Assembly (NCBI RefSeq): GCF_014050145.1
Contig: NZ_JACFYF010000001.1
Coordinates: 310,001-374,000, forward strand
Length of the DNA stretch: 64,000 nt
Origin: Vibrio marinisediminis
GTDB taxonomy: Bacteria > Pseudomonadota > Gammaproteobacteria > Enterobacterales > Vibrionaceae
Direction of reading: 5' to 3'
The position numbers and the translations under genes were made by a program. Position 1 is the stretch's first letter. Every line of letters starts with the position of its first letter. Below are positions 16,459-26,360 of this stretch, piece after piece. The notes beneath the pieces were generated by a model. That model did no database searches, was not told where the DNA came from, and was given only the letters and a program-made list of their open reading frames with translations.

Positions 16459-17421
16459 ATGAAAAGTCAATTCTTACTCAGTTTCAAAGAGTATATGCAG
16501 CAAAGATACTACGCGAAGAAAACGATTGAGTCTTACATGATTTGGGTATCACGCTATATACGACACCACGATATGCAGCACCCCATTAAGCTCGGCACAG
16601 CCGATATAGAACGCTTTCTCACCCACTTAGCTGTCGAACATCGAGTCGCAGTGAAAACGCAAGCGCTCGCGCTCAATGCCATATTATTTATGTATCGTGA
16701 TTACCTTCAGGTGAAAGTGGAGCCTGATATGCGATTTCAGAAGTCTCTTAAGCATGCCAAATTACCGTTAGTATTAACTAAAACGGAAATGCGCCACTTT
16801 GTTGACCATATTGATCCCCGCTATAAACTCCAATCGATGCTGCTATATGGTTCGGGGTTGAGGCTGATGGAATGCATCAGATTACGGATACAAGATATCG
16901 ATTTTGACTACGGAGCAATCAGGGTTTGGCAAGGTAAAGGTGGGAAAAATCGAACTGTAACGCTGGCAAAGGAACTACACCCGTTAATTCGTGAGCAGAT
17001 CTCATTAACTCATCGCTATTATCAAAAGGACATGCAAACCAAAGGTTACGGCGGAGTTTATATTCCTCAATCAAGAACAGCAAAATACCCAAACGCGCAG
17101 TATGAGTTTCGCTGGCACTTCTTGTTTCCTTCACATCGTTTGAGCAAAGATGCGGAATCTGAGTTGTTGAAACGTCATCATATGGCAGAGACAGTAATTC
17201 AACGTTCAGTCAAGAGAACAGCAAAAGAGGCGGGAATAGAAAAGAATGTCACTTGTCATACCTTGCGACATAGCTTTGCAACGCATTTACTCGAATCAGG
17301 AGCTGATATTCGAACCGTACAAGAGCAACTCGGCCACAGTGATGTAAGAACCACTCAAATCTATACGCACGTCATAGACCGAGGGGCTAGTGGTGTTTTA
17401 AGCCCACTATCAAGCTTGTAA
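16459..17421 (+). CDS. intIA: Chromosomal integron integrase IntIA
   Basis: This 320-residue tyrosine recombinase has the same length as V. cholerae IntIA. The catalytic residues are all present at the same positions: R135, K160, H267, R270, H293 and nucleophile Y302. The integron-specific insertion absent from XerC/XerD is visible at about 209-228 (KYPNAQYEFRWHFLFPS). It should recombine attC with attI sites to capture and shuffle cassettes. It is convergent with rplT, the conserved location in vibrios. No recognisable cassettes lie next to it. A Shine-Dalgarno is weak, and a LexA-like box precedes it. Confidence 0.95.
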   Translation: MKSQFLLSFKEYMQQRYYAKKTIESYMIWVSRYIRHHDMQHPIKLGTADIERFLTHLAVEHRVAVKTQALALNAILFMYRDYLQVKVEPDMRFQKSLKHAKLPLVLTKTEMRHFVDHIDPRYKLQSMLLYGSGLRLMECIRLRIQDIDFDYGAIRVWQGKGGKNRTVTLAKELHPLIREQISLTHRYYQKDMQTKGYGGVYIPQSRTAKYPNAQYEFRWHFLFPSHRLSKDAESELLKRHHMAETVIQRSVKRTAKEAGIEKNVTCHTLRHSFATHLLESGADIRTVQEQLGHSDVRTTQIYTHVIDRGASGVLSPLSSL

Positions 17422-17456
17422 ATACCTACGGATATTGATTTATTGCAGATAAGAAA

Positions 17457-17480
17457 AAAGGAGAGCCTAAGCTCTCCTTT
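17457..17480. terminator. Terminator between intIA and rplT
   Basis: A 10-bp stem (AAAGGAGAGC / GCTCTCCTTT) has a 4-base loop. On the minus strand it is followed by a T run, so it ends the thrS-infC-rpmI-rplT operon; it can also stop intIA transcription. Confidence 0.9.
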
Positions 17481-17501
17481 CATTTAAACCTGAACTGCTA
17501 A

Positions 17502-17855
17502 TTAAAGAGCAGCTTTCGCTTTTTCAACTAGTACAGCAAATGCTGCTTTGTCGAATACTGCGATGTCAGCAAGAATCTTACGGTCGATCTCGATAGATGC
17601 TTTCTTAAGACCGTTAATTAGACGGCTGTAAGATAGACCATTTTGACGAGATGCCGCGTTGATACGTGCAATCCAAAGTTGACGGAATTGACGTTTCTTG
17701 TTGCGACGGTCACGGTAAGCGTATTGACCAGCTTTGGTAACTGCTTGGAAAGCTACGCGGTAAACACGTGAACGTGCTCCGTAGTAACCTTTAGCTTGTT
17801 TTAGAACTTTCTTATGACGTGCACGAGCTTGTACACCACGTTTTACGCGAGGCAT
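17502..17855 (-). CDS. rplT: 50S ribosomal protein L20
   Basis: This 117-residue basic protein starts [19 protein letters not shown] and has the usual L20 length. L20 binds 23S rRNA early in 50S assembly and, in enterobacteria, represses rpmI-rplT translation. It follows rpmI by 41 bases and is the last gene of the operon. Confidence 0.98.
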   Translation of the reverse strand: MPRVKRGVQARARHKKVLKQAKGYYGARSRVYRVAFQAVTKAGQYAYRDRRNKKRQFRQLWIARINAASRQNGLSYSRLINGLKKASIEIDRKILADIAVFDKAAFAVLVEKAKAAL

Positions 17856-17896
17856 TATGCTTCTCCTAAACTAAACGATTATTAAACTAAAAAGAA

Positions 17897-18091
17897 TTAA
17901 GCGTATGGCATCATACGCATAACAGCAGCTACTTCACATTTAGGAAGGATTGCGTTAGGACGTAGTTGACGCTTGTTCTTAGTAGTACGCTTAGTCAGGA
18001 TGTGACGTTTTGTAGCGTGCTTAAATTTAATACCACCAGCAGTTTTCTTAAAACGCTTAGCAGCACCTCTGTTGGTTTTCATCTTAGGCAT
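17897..18091 (-). CDS. rpmI: 50S ribosomal protein L35
   Basis: This 64-residue protein starts [17 protein letters not shown], which is the conserved L35 N-terminus. A longer in-frame reading from 18154 exists but adds 21 non-conserved residues; the start at 18091 has GGAG upstream. The 121-base gap to infC is where an L20 control element would lie, if conserved; no firm structure was derived here. Confidence 0.97.
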   Translation of the reverse strand: MPKMKTNRGAAKRFKKTAGGIKFKHATKRHILTKRTTKNKRQLRPNAILPKCEVAAVMRMMPYA

Positions 18092-18212
18092 GATGAATAA
18101 CTCCGCATTGTTGAGTTGTTTATAACAATAGTAATCAGGGCGAACAAAACCCAACCGCCAGGCCTTTATGAAAAGGACGACAGCTGAGTTTTCTTACTTG
18201 TAAAGCCGTTAA

Positions 18213-18764
18213 TTACTTCTTTTTAGGGGCCAACACCATGATCATCTGACGACCTTCGATACGGCTTGGGAAAGATTCTACTACAGCAAATTCTGCAGTA
18301 TCTTCTTTTAAGCGACGAAGAACATCAACACCGATGTCTTGGTGAGCCATCTCGCGGCCACGGAAGCGAATAGTTACTTTCACTTTGTTGCCGTCTTCAA
18401 GGAAACCAGTCAGGTTGCGTAGTTTTACCTGATAGTCTCCAATATCAGTTCCAGGTCGGAATTTAATTTCCTTAATCTGAACCTGTTTTTGCTTTTTCTT
18501 CTGCTCTTTAGCAGACTTGCTCTTTTCAAAGAGGAATTTGCCATAGTCCATTACACGACAGACTGGTGGCTCAGCGTTAGGACTGATCTCAACAAGATCC
18601 ATACCTGCTTCTTCAGCAGCTGCGATCGCTTCTTGGATCGATACTACGCCAACTGATTCACCGTCAGCGCCAGTTAAACGAACTTCACGAACGCCACGAA
18701 TTTCACCGTTTAAACGGTGTGGGTTTTGTTTTACCGGCTGTTGGCCGCGTCTTCCGCCTTTAAT
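18213..18764 (-). CDS. infC: Translation initiation factor IF-3 (AUU start)
   Basis: Reading from an ATT at 18764-18762 gives 183 residues beginning (M)[20 protein letters not shown], the canonical IF3 N-terminus; the first ATG in frame (18602) would remove 54 conserved residues. The rare AUU start underlies autoregulation of infC in enterobacteria, because IF3 discriminates against non-standard start codons. The start lies 3 bases after the thrS stop, with GGAGG inside the end of thrS. The two IF3 domains are complete, and the protein ends in APKKK. Confidence 0.95.
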   Translation of the reverse strand: MKGGRRGQQPVKQNPHRLNGEIRGVREVRLTGADGESVGVVSIQEAIAAAEEAGMDLVEISPNAEPPVCRVMDYGKFLFEKSKSAKEQKKKQKQVQIKEIKFRPGTDIGDYQVKLRNLTGFLEDGNKVKVTIRFRGREMAHQDIGVDVLRRLKEDTAEFAVVESFPSRIEGRQMIMVLAPKKK

Positions 18765-18767
18765 AGC

Positions 18768-20696
18768 TTATTCCTCCAGATTGAGCTTACGGCTAGCGAT
18801 CTCGTCTTGGATGTATGCTATAAAATCATCCACTTTGAATTTACCGAGATCCTTACCTTTACGAGTACGTACTGCGATTTCGCCGGCTTCCATTTCTTGG
18901 TCACCACAAACCAGCATATACGGTACACGCTTTAAAGTGTGTTCGCGGATTTTAAAGCCAATCTTCTCATTTCTCAAGTCCGCTTTAGCTCTAATTCCAC
19001 ATTTTTGTAGTTTTTGGGCAACTTCTTGTGCGTAATCAGACTGTTTGTCCGTAATATTCATTACGACAGCCTGTTCTGGCGCCAACCACGTAGGGAAGAA
19101 ACCAGCATAGTCTTCAATCAGGATACCGATGAAGCGCTCAAGTGAGCCTAAAATTGCACGGTGGATCATCACAGGAACAAGACGTTCGTTGTTTTCACCC
19201 ACGTAAGTTGCACCAAGGCGACCTGGTAGGTTGAAGTCTAGCTGAACCGTACCACATTGCCATGCACGATCTAAACAATCGTACAGCGTAAATTCAATCT
19301 TAGGTCCATAGAATGCACCTTCGCCTTCTTGAATTTCGTATGGGATTTCCATCGCTTCAAGAGATAGCTTCAATGCTTCTTCAGATTGATCCCAGATCTC
19401 ATCTGAACCTACACGTTTTTCAGGACGCGTAGATAGTTTAACAACAATGTTGTCAAAACCAAATGTTTGGTATGTATCGTATACCATCTTAATGCAAGAA
19501 GTGACTTCTTCTTGAATTTGGCTTTCTGTACAGAAGATGTGAGCATCATCCTGAGTGAAGCCACGCACACGCATAATACCGTGTAGTGCGCCCGATGGTT
19601 CGTTACGGTGACAAGAACCAAACTCCGCCATACGTAATGGTAGGTCACGGTAAGATTTCAGACCTTGGTTAAAGATCTGGATGTGACCAGGGCAGTTCAT
19701 TGGTTTTAGCGCGTATTCACGGTTCTCAGAAGAGGTCGTGAACATCGCTTCTGCGTATTTGTCCCAGTGACCAGAACGTTCCCAAAGAACACGGTCCATA
19801 ATTAGAGGACCTTTCACTTCTTGGTAACCGTATTCGTTAAGCTTAGAGCGTACAAATACTTCTAGATCACGGAAAATAGACCAACCATTATGATGCCAGA
19901 ACACCATACCAGGTGCTTCTTGCTGCATGTGGAATAGGTCTAGCTGCTTACCAATTTTACGGTGGTCACGCTTAGCCGCTTCTTCTAGGCGAGTAAGGTG
20001 CGCTTTCAGTGCTTTCTTATCATGGAAAGCTGTACCGTAAATACGTTGCAGCATTTTATTGTCGCTGTTACCACGCCAGTAAGCACCCGCAACATTCAAC
20101 AGAGTGAAATGTTGGCAGAAGCCCATGTTAGGAACGTGAGGACCACGACACATGTCAATGTATTCTTCGTGATGGTAAAGACCTGGACGATCGTCGCGAG
20201 CAACGTTTTCATCCAAAATTTCCATCTTGTAAGTTTCGCCACGCGCTTCGAATGCATCGCGCGCTTCCTGCCAGCTAACTTTCTTCTTGATAACTTCGTA
20301 TTTGGTCTTAGCAAGCTCTTTCATACGCTTTTCAATCTTTTCAAGATCGTCTTGCGTTAATGATTCTTCTAGATCGATATCGTAGTAGAAACCGTTATCA
20401 ATTGTAGGACCGATCGCCATTTTGGCTTGCGGATAAAGCTGCTTGATTGCGTGACCTAGAAGGTGAGCACAAGAGTGACGAACGATTTCTAGACCGTCTA
20501 CTTCATCTTTTGCTGTGATGATTTCTAGGCTTGCATCTTGTTCAATTAGATCGCATGCATCAACGCGTTGACCATCTACACGACCAGCGATGGTTGCTTT
20601 TGCAAGACCAGGGCCGATAGATTGCGCGACTTCAAGAGTAGATACTGGGTTGTCAAATTGACGCTGACTGCCGTCAGGAAGTGTAATAATAGGCAT
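18768..20696 (-). CDS. thrS: Threonyl-tRNA synthetase
   Basis: This 642-residue class II synthetase has an N-terminal TGS domain (1-61), the second additional editing domain with [10 protein letters not shown] and CRGPH zinc/editing motifs, the catalytic core (motif 2 [10 protein letters not shown]; motif 3 near the C-terminal third, [11 protein letters not shown]) and a C-terminal anticodon-binding domain. It charges tRNA-Thr and edits Ser-tRNA-Thr. It is the first gene of the operon with infC, rpmI and rplT. Confidence 0.98.
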   Translation of the reverse strand: MPIITLPDGSQRQFDNPVSTLEVAQSIGPGLAKATIAGRVDGQRVDACDLIEQDASLEIITAKDEVDGLEIVRHSCAHLLGHAIKQLYPQAKMAIGPTIDNGFYYDIDLEESLTQDDLEKIEKRMKELAKTKYEVIKKKVSWQEARDAFEARGETYKMEILDENVARDDRPGLYHHEEYIDMCRGPHVPNMGFCQHFTLLNVAGAYWRGNSDNKMLQRIYGTAFHDKKALKAHLTRLEEAAKRDHRKIGKQLDLFHMQQEAPGMVFWHHNGWSIFRDLEVFVRSKLNEYGYQEVKGPLIMDRVLWERSGHWDKYAEAMFTTSSENREYALKPMNCPGHIQIFNQGLKSYRDLPLRMAEFGSCHRNEPSGALHGIMRVRGFTQDDAHIFCTESQIQEEVTSCIKMVYDTYQTFGFDNIVVKLSTRPEKRVGSDEIWDQSEEALKLSLEAMEIPYEIQEGEGAFYGPKIEFTLYDCLDRAWQCGTVQLDFNLPGRLGATYVGENNERLVPVMIHRAILGSLERFIGILIEDYAGFFPTWLAPEQAVVMNITDKQSDYAQEVAQKLQKCGIRAKADLRNEKIGFKIREHTLKRVPYMLVCGDQEMEAGEIAVRTRKGKDLGKFKVDDFIAYIQDEIASRKLNLEE

Positions 20697-20929
20697 GTAT
20701 AATCCTTACAGTGGTGTTGCATACCAAGCAACACTTGCTGGTTTTAACCGCTTCATCGAGATGCCGCGATTAAGAAAATTGTTTGTTTTACTCGCATTTA
20801 GAGACAAATACGGATGCCCCTTTCTACGAACAGGCGCACATTGTAACTGAAGTTTTCAAAATAACAATCAAGTTCACATAATTTACTTAGCAATCTTTAC
20901 TCTCAGAAATGACGTTTTCAAAAAATAAA
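20697..20929. other. thrS leader and upstream region
   Basis: This region of about 230 bases between thrS and the MCP terminator must contain the operon promoter and leader. In E. coli the thrS leader folds into a tRNA-Thr mimic for autoregulation. I could not derive such a fold with confidence here. No ORF with a ribosome-binding site is seen. Confidence 0.3.
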
Positions 20930-20964
20930 AAAACACCGCAATGAATGCTCTATTGCGGTGTTTT
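20930..20964 (-). terminator. Rho-independent terminator of MCP gene 1
   Basis: A 13-bp stem (AAAACACCGCAAT / ATTGCGGTGTTTT) is followed on the minus strand by a T-rich tail. The loop and stem are nearly identical to the terminator of the neighbouring MCP gene 2. Confidence 0.93.
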
Positions 20965-20999
20965 ATCAAACATTTTAAAGATGGTATCTCAGATAGCTT

Positions 21000-22628
21000 T
21001 TACAGCTTGAAGAACGACAACTGCTCTTTCTGTTTCTCTGCCAACTGGGATAGCTCGTTACTTGCGCTCGCGCTTTGGCTAATGCCAGTCACATTTTGAT
21101 TCACAAGCTCCGACATATTAACCACATTACGATTGATGTCTTGGGTTACTTGCGATTGTTGCTCTGCTGCCGTCGCTACCTGTGTGTTAGCATCATTGAT
21201 ACGCGTGACCGCCTCTGTGATACCTACCAATGCATCATTAGCATAACGCGAAAGCTCATTGTTCTTGTCCAGCATATCAAGGCTTAATTGCATGCTGTCG
21301 TTTGCCAGCCCTGATTGAGTTTGTAACTCTTCAATAATCGATTGAATTTCACCGGTTGATTCTTGAGTGCGCGCAGCAAGCAATCGAACCTCATCAGCAA
21401 CAACAGCAAAACCACGACCTGTTTCTCCGGCACGCGCCGCTTCAATCGCTGCGTTGAGTGCAAGTAAATTGGTTTGCTCTGAAATGCCACTGATCACTTC
21501 AATAACATTATTAATCTGCTCAGATTGCTCTTTCAGCTTGGTGACCACCTCAGCAGCACCATTCAGTGCTTCACTCATTTGCTTACTTGCAGCATTGCTT
21601 TCATTAAAGGTTGCTAATGCCGATTGAGCCAACTGGTCGGCTTCGCGAGCAGTACTATCTGCAAGCTGGGCATTGTCACTCACGTTATCCGCTGTACTTG
21701 CTAATTCATTGACCGCTGATGCCACCTGCTCGATTTCAGCCAATTCTTGATGCGAGTTGCTCTCTGCTTGGGTCATCACTGCTGCTAGCTCTGTTGAAGC
21801 AGATGCCACATCTTCACTAATGCGGATAAGTTGGTCGGTCGTTTGCGCTAATTGTTCAACGGTTAAATTCACGTCTTTGTTTAGTTGAGCTATTTCATTC
21901 TCACCATCAGCATCAGCACGAACCGTCAGATCCCCCTCAGAAATACGACGCATCACACTTTGCAGCTTCTGTATCGGCGTCACTATCATTCCAGAGAGAA
22001 TCCAAGCAACGACAAGAGATAGCGCCAGAACACCGAGCACTGTCCATGTTGCTACATTTTGCACACTAGCCGCTGCGCGCTCACTTTCTGCCATCGCCAT
22101 TGTCGCCACAGAATTGACTTTACGTGACAAGTCGTTAATAGACTCAATCATCACTTTGCCTGATTCGCGATACTTGACGATAAACTGGTTATATTCTTGC
22201 TCTGAGACACTCCCAGCATCACGACGTTCAAAGAACTTAACCGCCTGTTCAGAAAGCAATATATATTCTTCGATTTTATCTCTTACAACCCTTGAATCAG
22301 ACCCGAATGTTCCTTGAGCCTCGACAATATCCAGTGATGAATTAATATCTTTCATCGCCTGTTTAAGCTCACCAAGAAATATTTCTCTTCGGCTTGCGTC
22401 ATAAATTGCGTACACAGCGCTAATGCGTAGTGGGTATACGCGGTCATCAATTTTTGCTAGTGCATCTTTGTTTGCGACCAAAGATTGTGTATTAGATGAA
22501 ATTAATTCTTGCTCTGTCTGTAGGTTGTTTTTAGTTATCCAAAGTGAAATAAGCAAAGCGAATGTGGTGAACAATACTGGTATAAGTACTTGGGTGCGAA
22601 TTGAAAAATTTTTCAGCGTAAAAGGCAT
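21000..22628 (-). CDS. Methyl-accepting chemotaxis protein 1
   Basis: This 542-residue chemoreceptor has an N-terminal transmembrane helix (about 10-30), a periplasmic helical bundle (about 31-190, 4HB-like), a second helix (about 192-212), a HAMP domain (about 213-265) and a long cytoplasmic signalling hairpin. The conserved tip ([19 protein letters not shown] core) spans about 382-415. The start ATG at 22628 has GAGG six bases upstream. It has exactly the same length as MCP 2 and a nearly identical cytoplasmic half, while the ligand-binding regions differ. The ligand is unknown; no CheW-binding pentapeptide tail is present. Confidence 0.93.
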   Translation of the reverse strand: MPFTLKNFSIRTQVLIPVLFTTFALLISLWITKNNLQTEQELISSNTQSLVANKDALAKIDDRVYPLRISAVYAIYDASRREIFLGELKQAMKDINSSLDIVEAQGTFGSDSRVVRDKIEEYILLSEQAVKFFERRDAGSVSEQEYNQFIVKYRESGKVMIESINDLSRKVNSVATMAMAESERAAASVQNVATWTVLGVLALSLVVAWILSGMIVTPIQKLQSVMRRISEGDLTVRADADGENEIAQLNKDVNLTVEQLAQTTDQLIRISEDVASASTELAAVMTQAESNSHQELAEIEQVASAVNELASTADNVSDNAQLADSTAREADQLAQSALATFNESNAASKQMSEALNGAAEVVTKLKEQSEQINNVIEVISGISEQTNLLALNAAIEAARAGETGRGFAVVADEVRLLAARTQESTGEIQSIIEELQTQSGLANDSMQLSLDMLDKNNELSRYANDALVGITEAVTRINDANTQVATAAEQQSQVTQDINRNVVNMSELVNQNVTGISQSASASNELSQLAEKQKEQLSFFKL

Positions 22629-22966
22629 GCATGTCCTCAAATTATTTGTTATCTCGACCTAATTCGTAACTGGGACTGTTCCCATGTATGGCGCGCATGT
22701 TATTACAATTTGTTAGTGATCTCCATTCCAGTAAGTCATTAATTGTTAAAAATATTCTATCTTTCCCCCGCCAGAATATTGCCTTCCCGACAATTTAATG
22801 GCGCTCATTCGTTAACCTATTGATGTCAATGTTAAACTCAAACAGCGTTATCAATTTGTGGCTCTATTCTGATATTTTGCTATTAGAAAGCGTGCAGCTA
22901 ATTTCTCATCTTCGCGTGTCAATCTCTTAAATATGACTTGCAGGCATTCGGTTGTTCCACATAAAA
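22629..22966. other. Intergenic region between the two MCP genes
   Basis: About 340 bases upstream of MCP 1 hold no ORF with a ribosome-binding site. They should contain the MCP 1 promoter. I found no convincing flagellar sigma-28 or sigma-54 motif by eye. Confidence 0.3.
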
Positions 22967-22999
22967 AAACACCGCAATGATTGCTCTATTGCGGTGTTT
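22967..22999 (-). terminator. Rho-independent terminator of MCP gene 2
   Basis: A 12-bp stem (AAACACCGCAAT / ATTGCGGTGTTT) with a T tail on the minus strand lies 34 bases after the MCP 2 stop. It is a near-copy of the MCP 1 terminator at about the same distance, so the duplication included it. Confidence 0.93.
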
Positions 23000-23033
23000 G
23001 GGGATAATTCCGAAGAGTTATCTCAAGTAGCGT

Positions 23034-24662
23034 TTACAACTTGAAGAACGATAACTGCTCTTTTTGTTTCTCCGCCAGTTGGGATAACTCACTACTCGCA
23101 CTCGCGCTTTGACTAATACCCGTCACATTCTGATTCACCAGTTCCGACATATTGACCACGTTACGATTGATGTCTTGAGTAACTTGCGATTGCTGCTCGG
23201 CTGCTGTCGCTACCTGTGTATTGGCATCATTGATACGCGTTACCGCCTCGGTAATTCCCATCAATGCATCGTTAGCATAACGAGAAAGCTCATTGTTCTT
23301 ATCCAACATATCAAGGCTCAATTGCATGCTGTCGTTTGCCAGCCCAGATTGCTTTTGTAACTCTTCAATAATCGCCTGAATTTCTCCAGTTGATTCTTGA
23401 GTACGAGCGGCTAGCATACGTACCTCATCAGCAACCACTGCAAAACCACGCCCCGTCTCACCGGCACGCGCCGCTTCAATCGCTGCATTGAGGGCGAGCA
23501 AGTTAGTTTGCTCTGAAATACCACTAATCACTTCAATGACGTTATTGATTTGTTCTGATTGCTCTTTCAGCTTGGTGACCACCACTGCTGCATCATTTAG
23601 GGCATGGCTCATTTGTTCGCTGGCAACATTACTCTCATTGAAAGTTGCCAATGCAGACTGCGCTAACTGGTCGGCTTCGCGGGCAGTACTATCTGCTAAC
23701 TGGGCATTGTCACTCACGTTATCCGCCGTACTTGCAAGTTCATTTACTGCCGAAGCCACTTGTTCGATTTCAGCCAATTCTTGATGGGAATTGCTTTCCG
23801 CTTGGCTCATCACGGCAGCTAACTCTGTCGAAGCCGATGCCACATCTTCACTGATGCGGATAAGTTGATCCATGGTCTCTGCAAGCTGTTCTGCCGTAAG
23901 GTTGACGTCTTTATTCAGTTGAGCAATTTCATTTTTGCCATCTTCGTCTGTACGTACAGTAAGATCACCCTCAGCGATTTTACGCATCACGCTTTGCAAT
24001 TGTTGTATTGGAGTCACAATCATTCCAGAAAGAATCCATGCCACCAAAAGGGAAAGAGTAAGTACACCGAGCACTGTCCACATCGCAATATTTTGTACCA
24101 TCGCAGCCGCTTCCTCTGTCTCAATCATCACTGCGTTGTTAACCGTGTTGACTCTACTGGAAAGATCATTGATTGCGCCTGCCAATGCATTACCCGTTTC
24201 GCGGTACTTAGCGATAAAATTGTTATATTCTTGCTCGGACACAAGTCCTTGATCACGTCGAGTAAAAAACGCAACAGCCTGCTCAGAAACAGAGACATAT
24301 TCTTCTATCTTCTCTCTTACCAAAACAGCTTCAGTACGGAATGTTCCTCGCGCTTCGATGACACCTAAAGATTGTTTGATTTCCTGCAAGCCCTGCGTTA
24401 ATTCTGCAAGAAACGTTTCACGACGCTTTGCATCGTAAATTGCGTATACCGCACTGATACGTAGTGGATAAACGCTATCATCAATCTGAGCCAGTGAGTC
24501 TTTATAGAAAATCAGTGATTGCGTATGGTCCGCCATCATCGCTTGCTCTTCTTGCAAGTTATTCTTGGTTATCCAAAGCGCAATAAATAAAGCCACGATG
24601 GTGAACAGCACAGGTACCAGTACCTGTGTACGAATAGAAAGGTTTTTCATCGAAAACTGCAT
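23034..24662 (-). CDS. Methyl-accepting chemotaxis protein 2
   Basis: This 542-residue chemoreceptor has the same architecture as MCP 1: TM1 (about 10-30), periplasmic helical sensor, TM2, HAMP and signalling hairpin. The start ATG at 24662 has GAGG six bases upstream; a longer in-frame reading to 24728 adds 22 unlikely residues. From the HAMP domain to the C-terminus it differs from MCP 1 at only scattered positions, whereas the periplasmic part is clearly diverged. It is therefore a tandem paralogue with probably different ligand specificity. Confidence 0.93.
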   Translation of the reverse strand: MQFSMKNLSIRTQVLVPVLFTIVALFIALWITKNNLQEEQAMMADHTQSLIFYKDSLAQIDDSVYPLRISAVYAIYDAKRRETFLAELTQGLQEIKQSLGVIEARGTFRTEAVLVREKIEEYVSVSEQAVAFFTRRDQGLVSEQEYNNFIAKYRETGNALAGAINDLSSRVNTVNNAVMIETEEAAAMVQNIAMWTVLGVLTLSLLVAWILSGMIVTPIQQLQSVMRKIAEGDLTVRTDEDGKNEIAQLNKDVNLTAEQLAETMDQLIRISEDVASASTELAAVMSQAESNSHQELAEIEQVASAVNELASTADNVSDNAQLADSTAREADQLAQSALATFNESNVASEQMSHALNDAAVVVTKLKEQSEQINNVIEVISGISEQTNLLALNAAIEAARAGETGRGFAVVADEVRMLAARTQESTGEIQAIIEELQKQSGLANDSMQLSLDMLDKNNELSRYANDALMGITEAVTRINDANTQVATAAEQQSQVTQDINRNVVNMSELVNQNVTGISQSASASSELSQLAEKQKEQLSFFKL

Positions 24663-25075
24663 ATACGACCTCAATTTACTCTTATGACTCTGTATTCTTT
24701 TATTTAGGAATTTAGGAGGGGCACTCACTATAAGCGCGGATGCTATTACACTTTGTTACAGAATGATATTCCTAAAGATAAATTATTGGTAACTAATTGA
24801 ATTAATTAGCTGCGACATAGAGCGGCCATTTACACATAAGAAACATTAATATCAATTAAAGCTATTGAATAACCGTGAAAATATATTAATAAAACTCTTG
24901 ATATGAATATTCGCAATTTAAAAATTTAATTTCTAAAAGTGGAACTAAGGTCATGCAGACCTGAATTGAAATGGCATGAAATTGACTATTAATGACGAAA
25001 TATCAACGTGATGACAGTCGCCGTATTAATATAAAAACATTCAAACTCGAATCAATGGGAAACACATAGTGCAGG
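24663..25075. other. AT-rich intergenic region
   Basis: A 413-base stretch between MCP 2 and the Lrp-type gene. It contains only short ORFs without ribosome-binding sites and a weak 5-bp hairpin at 24948-24962. I see nothing else in it apart from the expected MCP 2 promoter. Confidence 0.3.
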
Positions 25076-25525
25076 CTAGCGGGTATCTTTGGGTGACCCC
25101 ATCACCACCATGGTCGTAATTGAATTGACATGCTCACATTCGCCCAGCACGTCAGAATGAAACTTCTTATAGCTCACCAAATCTTTGGTTTCTACGCGAA
25201 GTAGATATTCATTCGCCCCTGTGATGTTATGGCACTCTACTACTTCATCCTCAAAACGAACGTGCTCTTCAAACGCTAATTGAGCATGCTTACTATGGTT
25301 CGAAAGACCAATTGAAACATAAGCAACAAAGCCAATACCGAGTTCACTGGTGTTTAACTTAGCTTTGTAACCAGTAATCACCCCTCGTTTTTCTAACTCT
25401 TGCACTCTACGCAAAGTAGCGGAAGGCGATAAACCGACCTGTTCAGCAAGATCAACATTAGAAATTCGTCCATCCGATTTCATTAACTGCAATATTCTTT
25501 CGTCAAACTTATCCATATCGACCAT
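25076..25525 (-). CDS. Lrp/AsnC-family transcriptional regulator
   Basis: This 149-residue protein has an AsnC-type winged helix-turn-helix (about 5-60; GRISNVDLAEQVGLSPSATLRRV) and a C-terminal RAM/ligand-binding domain (about 68-145). It may start at M1 or at M4 (MDKFDERIL). It is divergent from a LysE-type exporter, a common pairing in which the Lrp-like protein senses an amino acid and activates its export. Confidence 0.9.
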   Translation of the reverse strand: MVDMDKFDERILQLMKSDGRISNVDLAEQVGLSPSATLRRVQELEKRGVITGYKAKLNTSELGIGFVAYVSIGLSNHSKHAQLAFEEHVRFEDEVVECHNITGANEYLLRVETKDLVSYKKFHSDVLGECEHVNSITTMVVMGSPKDTR

Positions 25526-25651
25526 TTATTGTTAATTAAGCACTACATAGAACAATAAAAGCACAAAATTGAGCGCATTTCTACGTAGACTAGATCTTGA
25601 CCGGTCAGATACGCAATTTTTGTTCATTTATTAGGAGTGCAATCGAATATT

Positions 25652-26239
25652 ATGCAATGGGAACATATCACTGCTTTGGCATTATTTGCCTTTGTCTCAA
25701 CATTTACACCTGGTCCAAATAATTTGATGTTAATGACATCGGGTGCGAACGTGGGTTTCAATAGATCCATTCCCCATATGCTGGGCATCACGATAGGCTT
25801 CCCAGTCATGGTTATATTGGTTGGATTTGGCTTAGTTGAACTGTTTGAGCGCTACCCTATGGTTCACCAAGTGCTTAAAGTCGTCAGTCTGACGTATCTT
25901 TTTTATTTGGCATACCGAATTGCTCGTAGCCAGCCTCCACAGGGGGGAGAGGTTAATTATCAACCACTGAGTTTTCTTAAAGCCGCGAGCTTTCAATGGG
26001 TCAATCCAAAAGGGTGGTCAATGGCATTAACTGCGGTCACAGTCTATAACCCCGAAAACAGTTTATTCGGTTTAGCCTTAATCGCCGTCATTTATGCGAT
26101 TGCTAATATTCCATCAGGCTCTTTTTGGATTGTAGCGGGCAAGCAATTGCAATACTTTTTAACCAGCAATACTCGCATTCGTCTGTTTAACTACACAATG
26201 GCTGCACTGCTGATTGTATCGACTTTGCCGATGATCTGA
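25652..26239 (+). CDS. LysE-family amino-acid exporter
   Basis: This 195-residue, six-helix membrane protein has the family signature FTPGPNNLML near the N-terminus and NPKGWSMAL in the middle. The ATG at 25652 is chosen; a GTG at 25637 overlaps the TAGGAG Shine-Dalgarno and cannot be the start. It probably exports an amino acid or derivative under control of the divergent Lrp-type regulator. Confidence 0.88.
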   Translation: MQWEHITALALFAFVSTFTPGPNNLMLMTSGANVGFNRSIPHMLGITIGFPVMVILVGFGLVELFERYPMVHQVLKVVSLTYLFYLAYRIARSQPPQGGEVNYQPLSFLKAASFQWVNPKGWSMALTAVTVYNPENSLFGLALIAVIYAIANIPSGSFWIVAGKQLQYFLTSNTRIRLFNYTMAALLIVSTLPMI

Positions 26240-26300
26240 TTTTAACAACCATTGCATCAACCACATTGCCGTTACAAATGTAAATTAGGTTAAAGATGCT

Positions 26301-26359
26301 GTGTACTCGATAAATTGAATGTTAGTCTAAATGAGAAGAAGAATATTTATCGAGTACAC
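26301..26359 (+). promoter_or_regulatory. 15-bp perfect inverted repeat ending at a start codon
   Basis: GTGTACTCGATAAAT (26301-26315) and ATTTATCGAGTACAC (26345-26359) are perfectly complementary and enclose 29 bases. The right arm ends two bases before the ATG at 26361 and contains the only Shine-Dalgarno-like GAG. As RNA this hairpin would hide the ribosome-binding site; as DNA the arms could be paired operator sites. Confidence 0.6.
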
Positions 26360-26360
26360 T

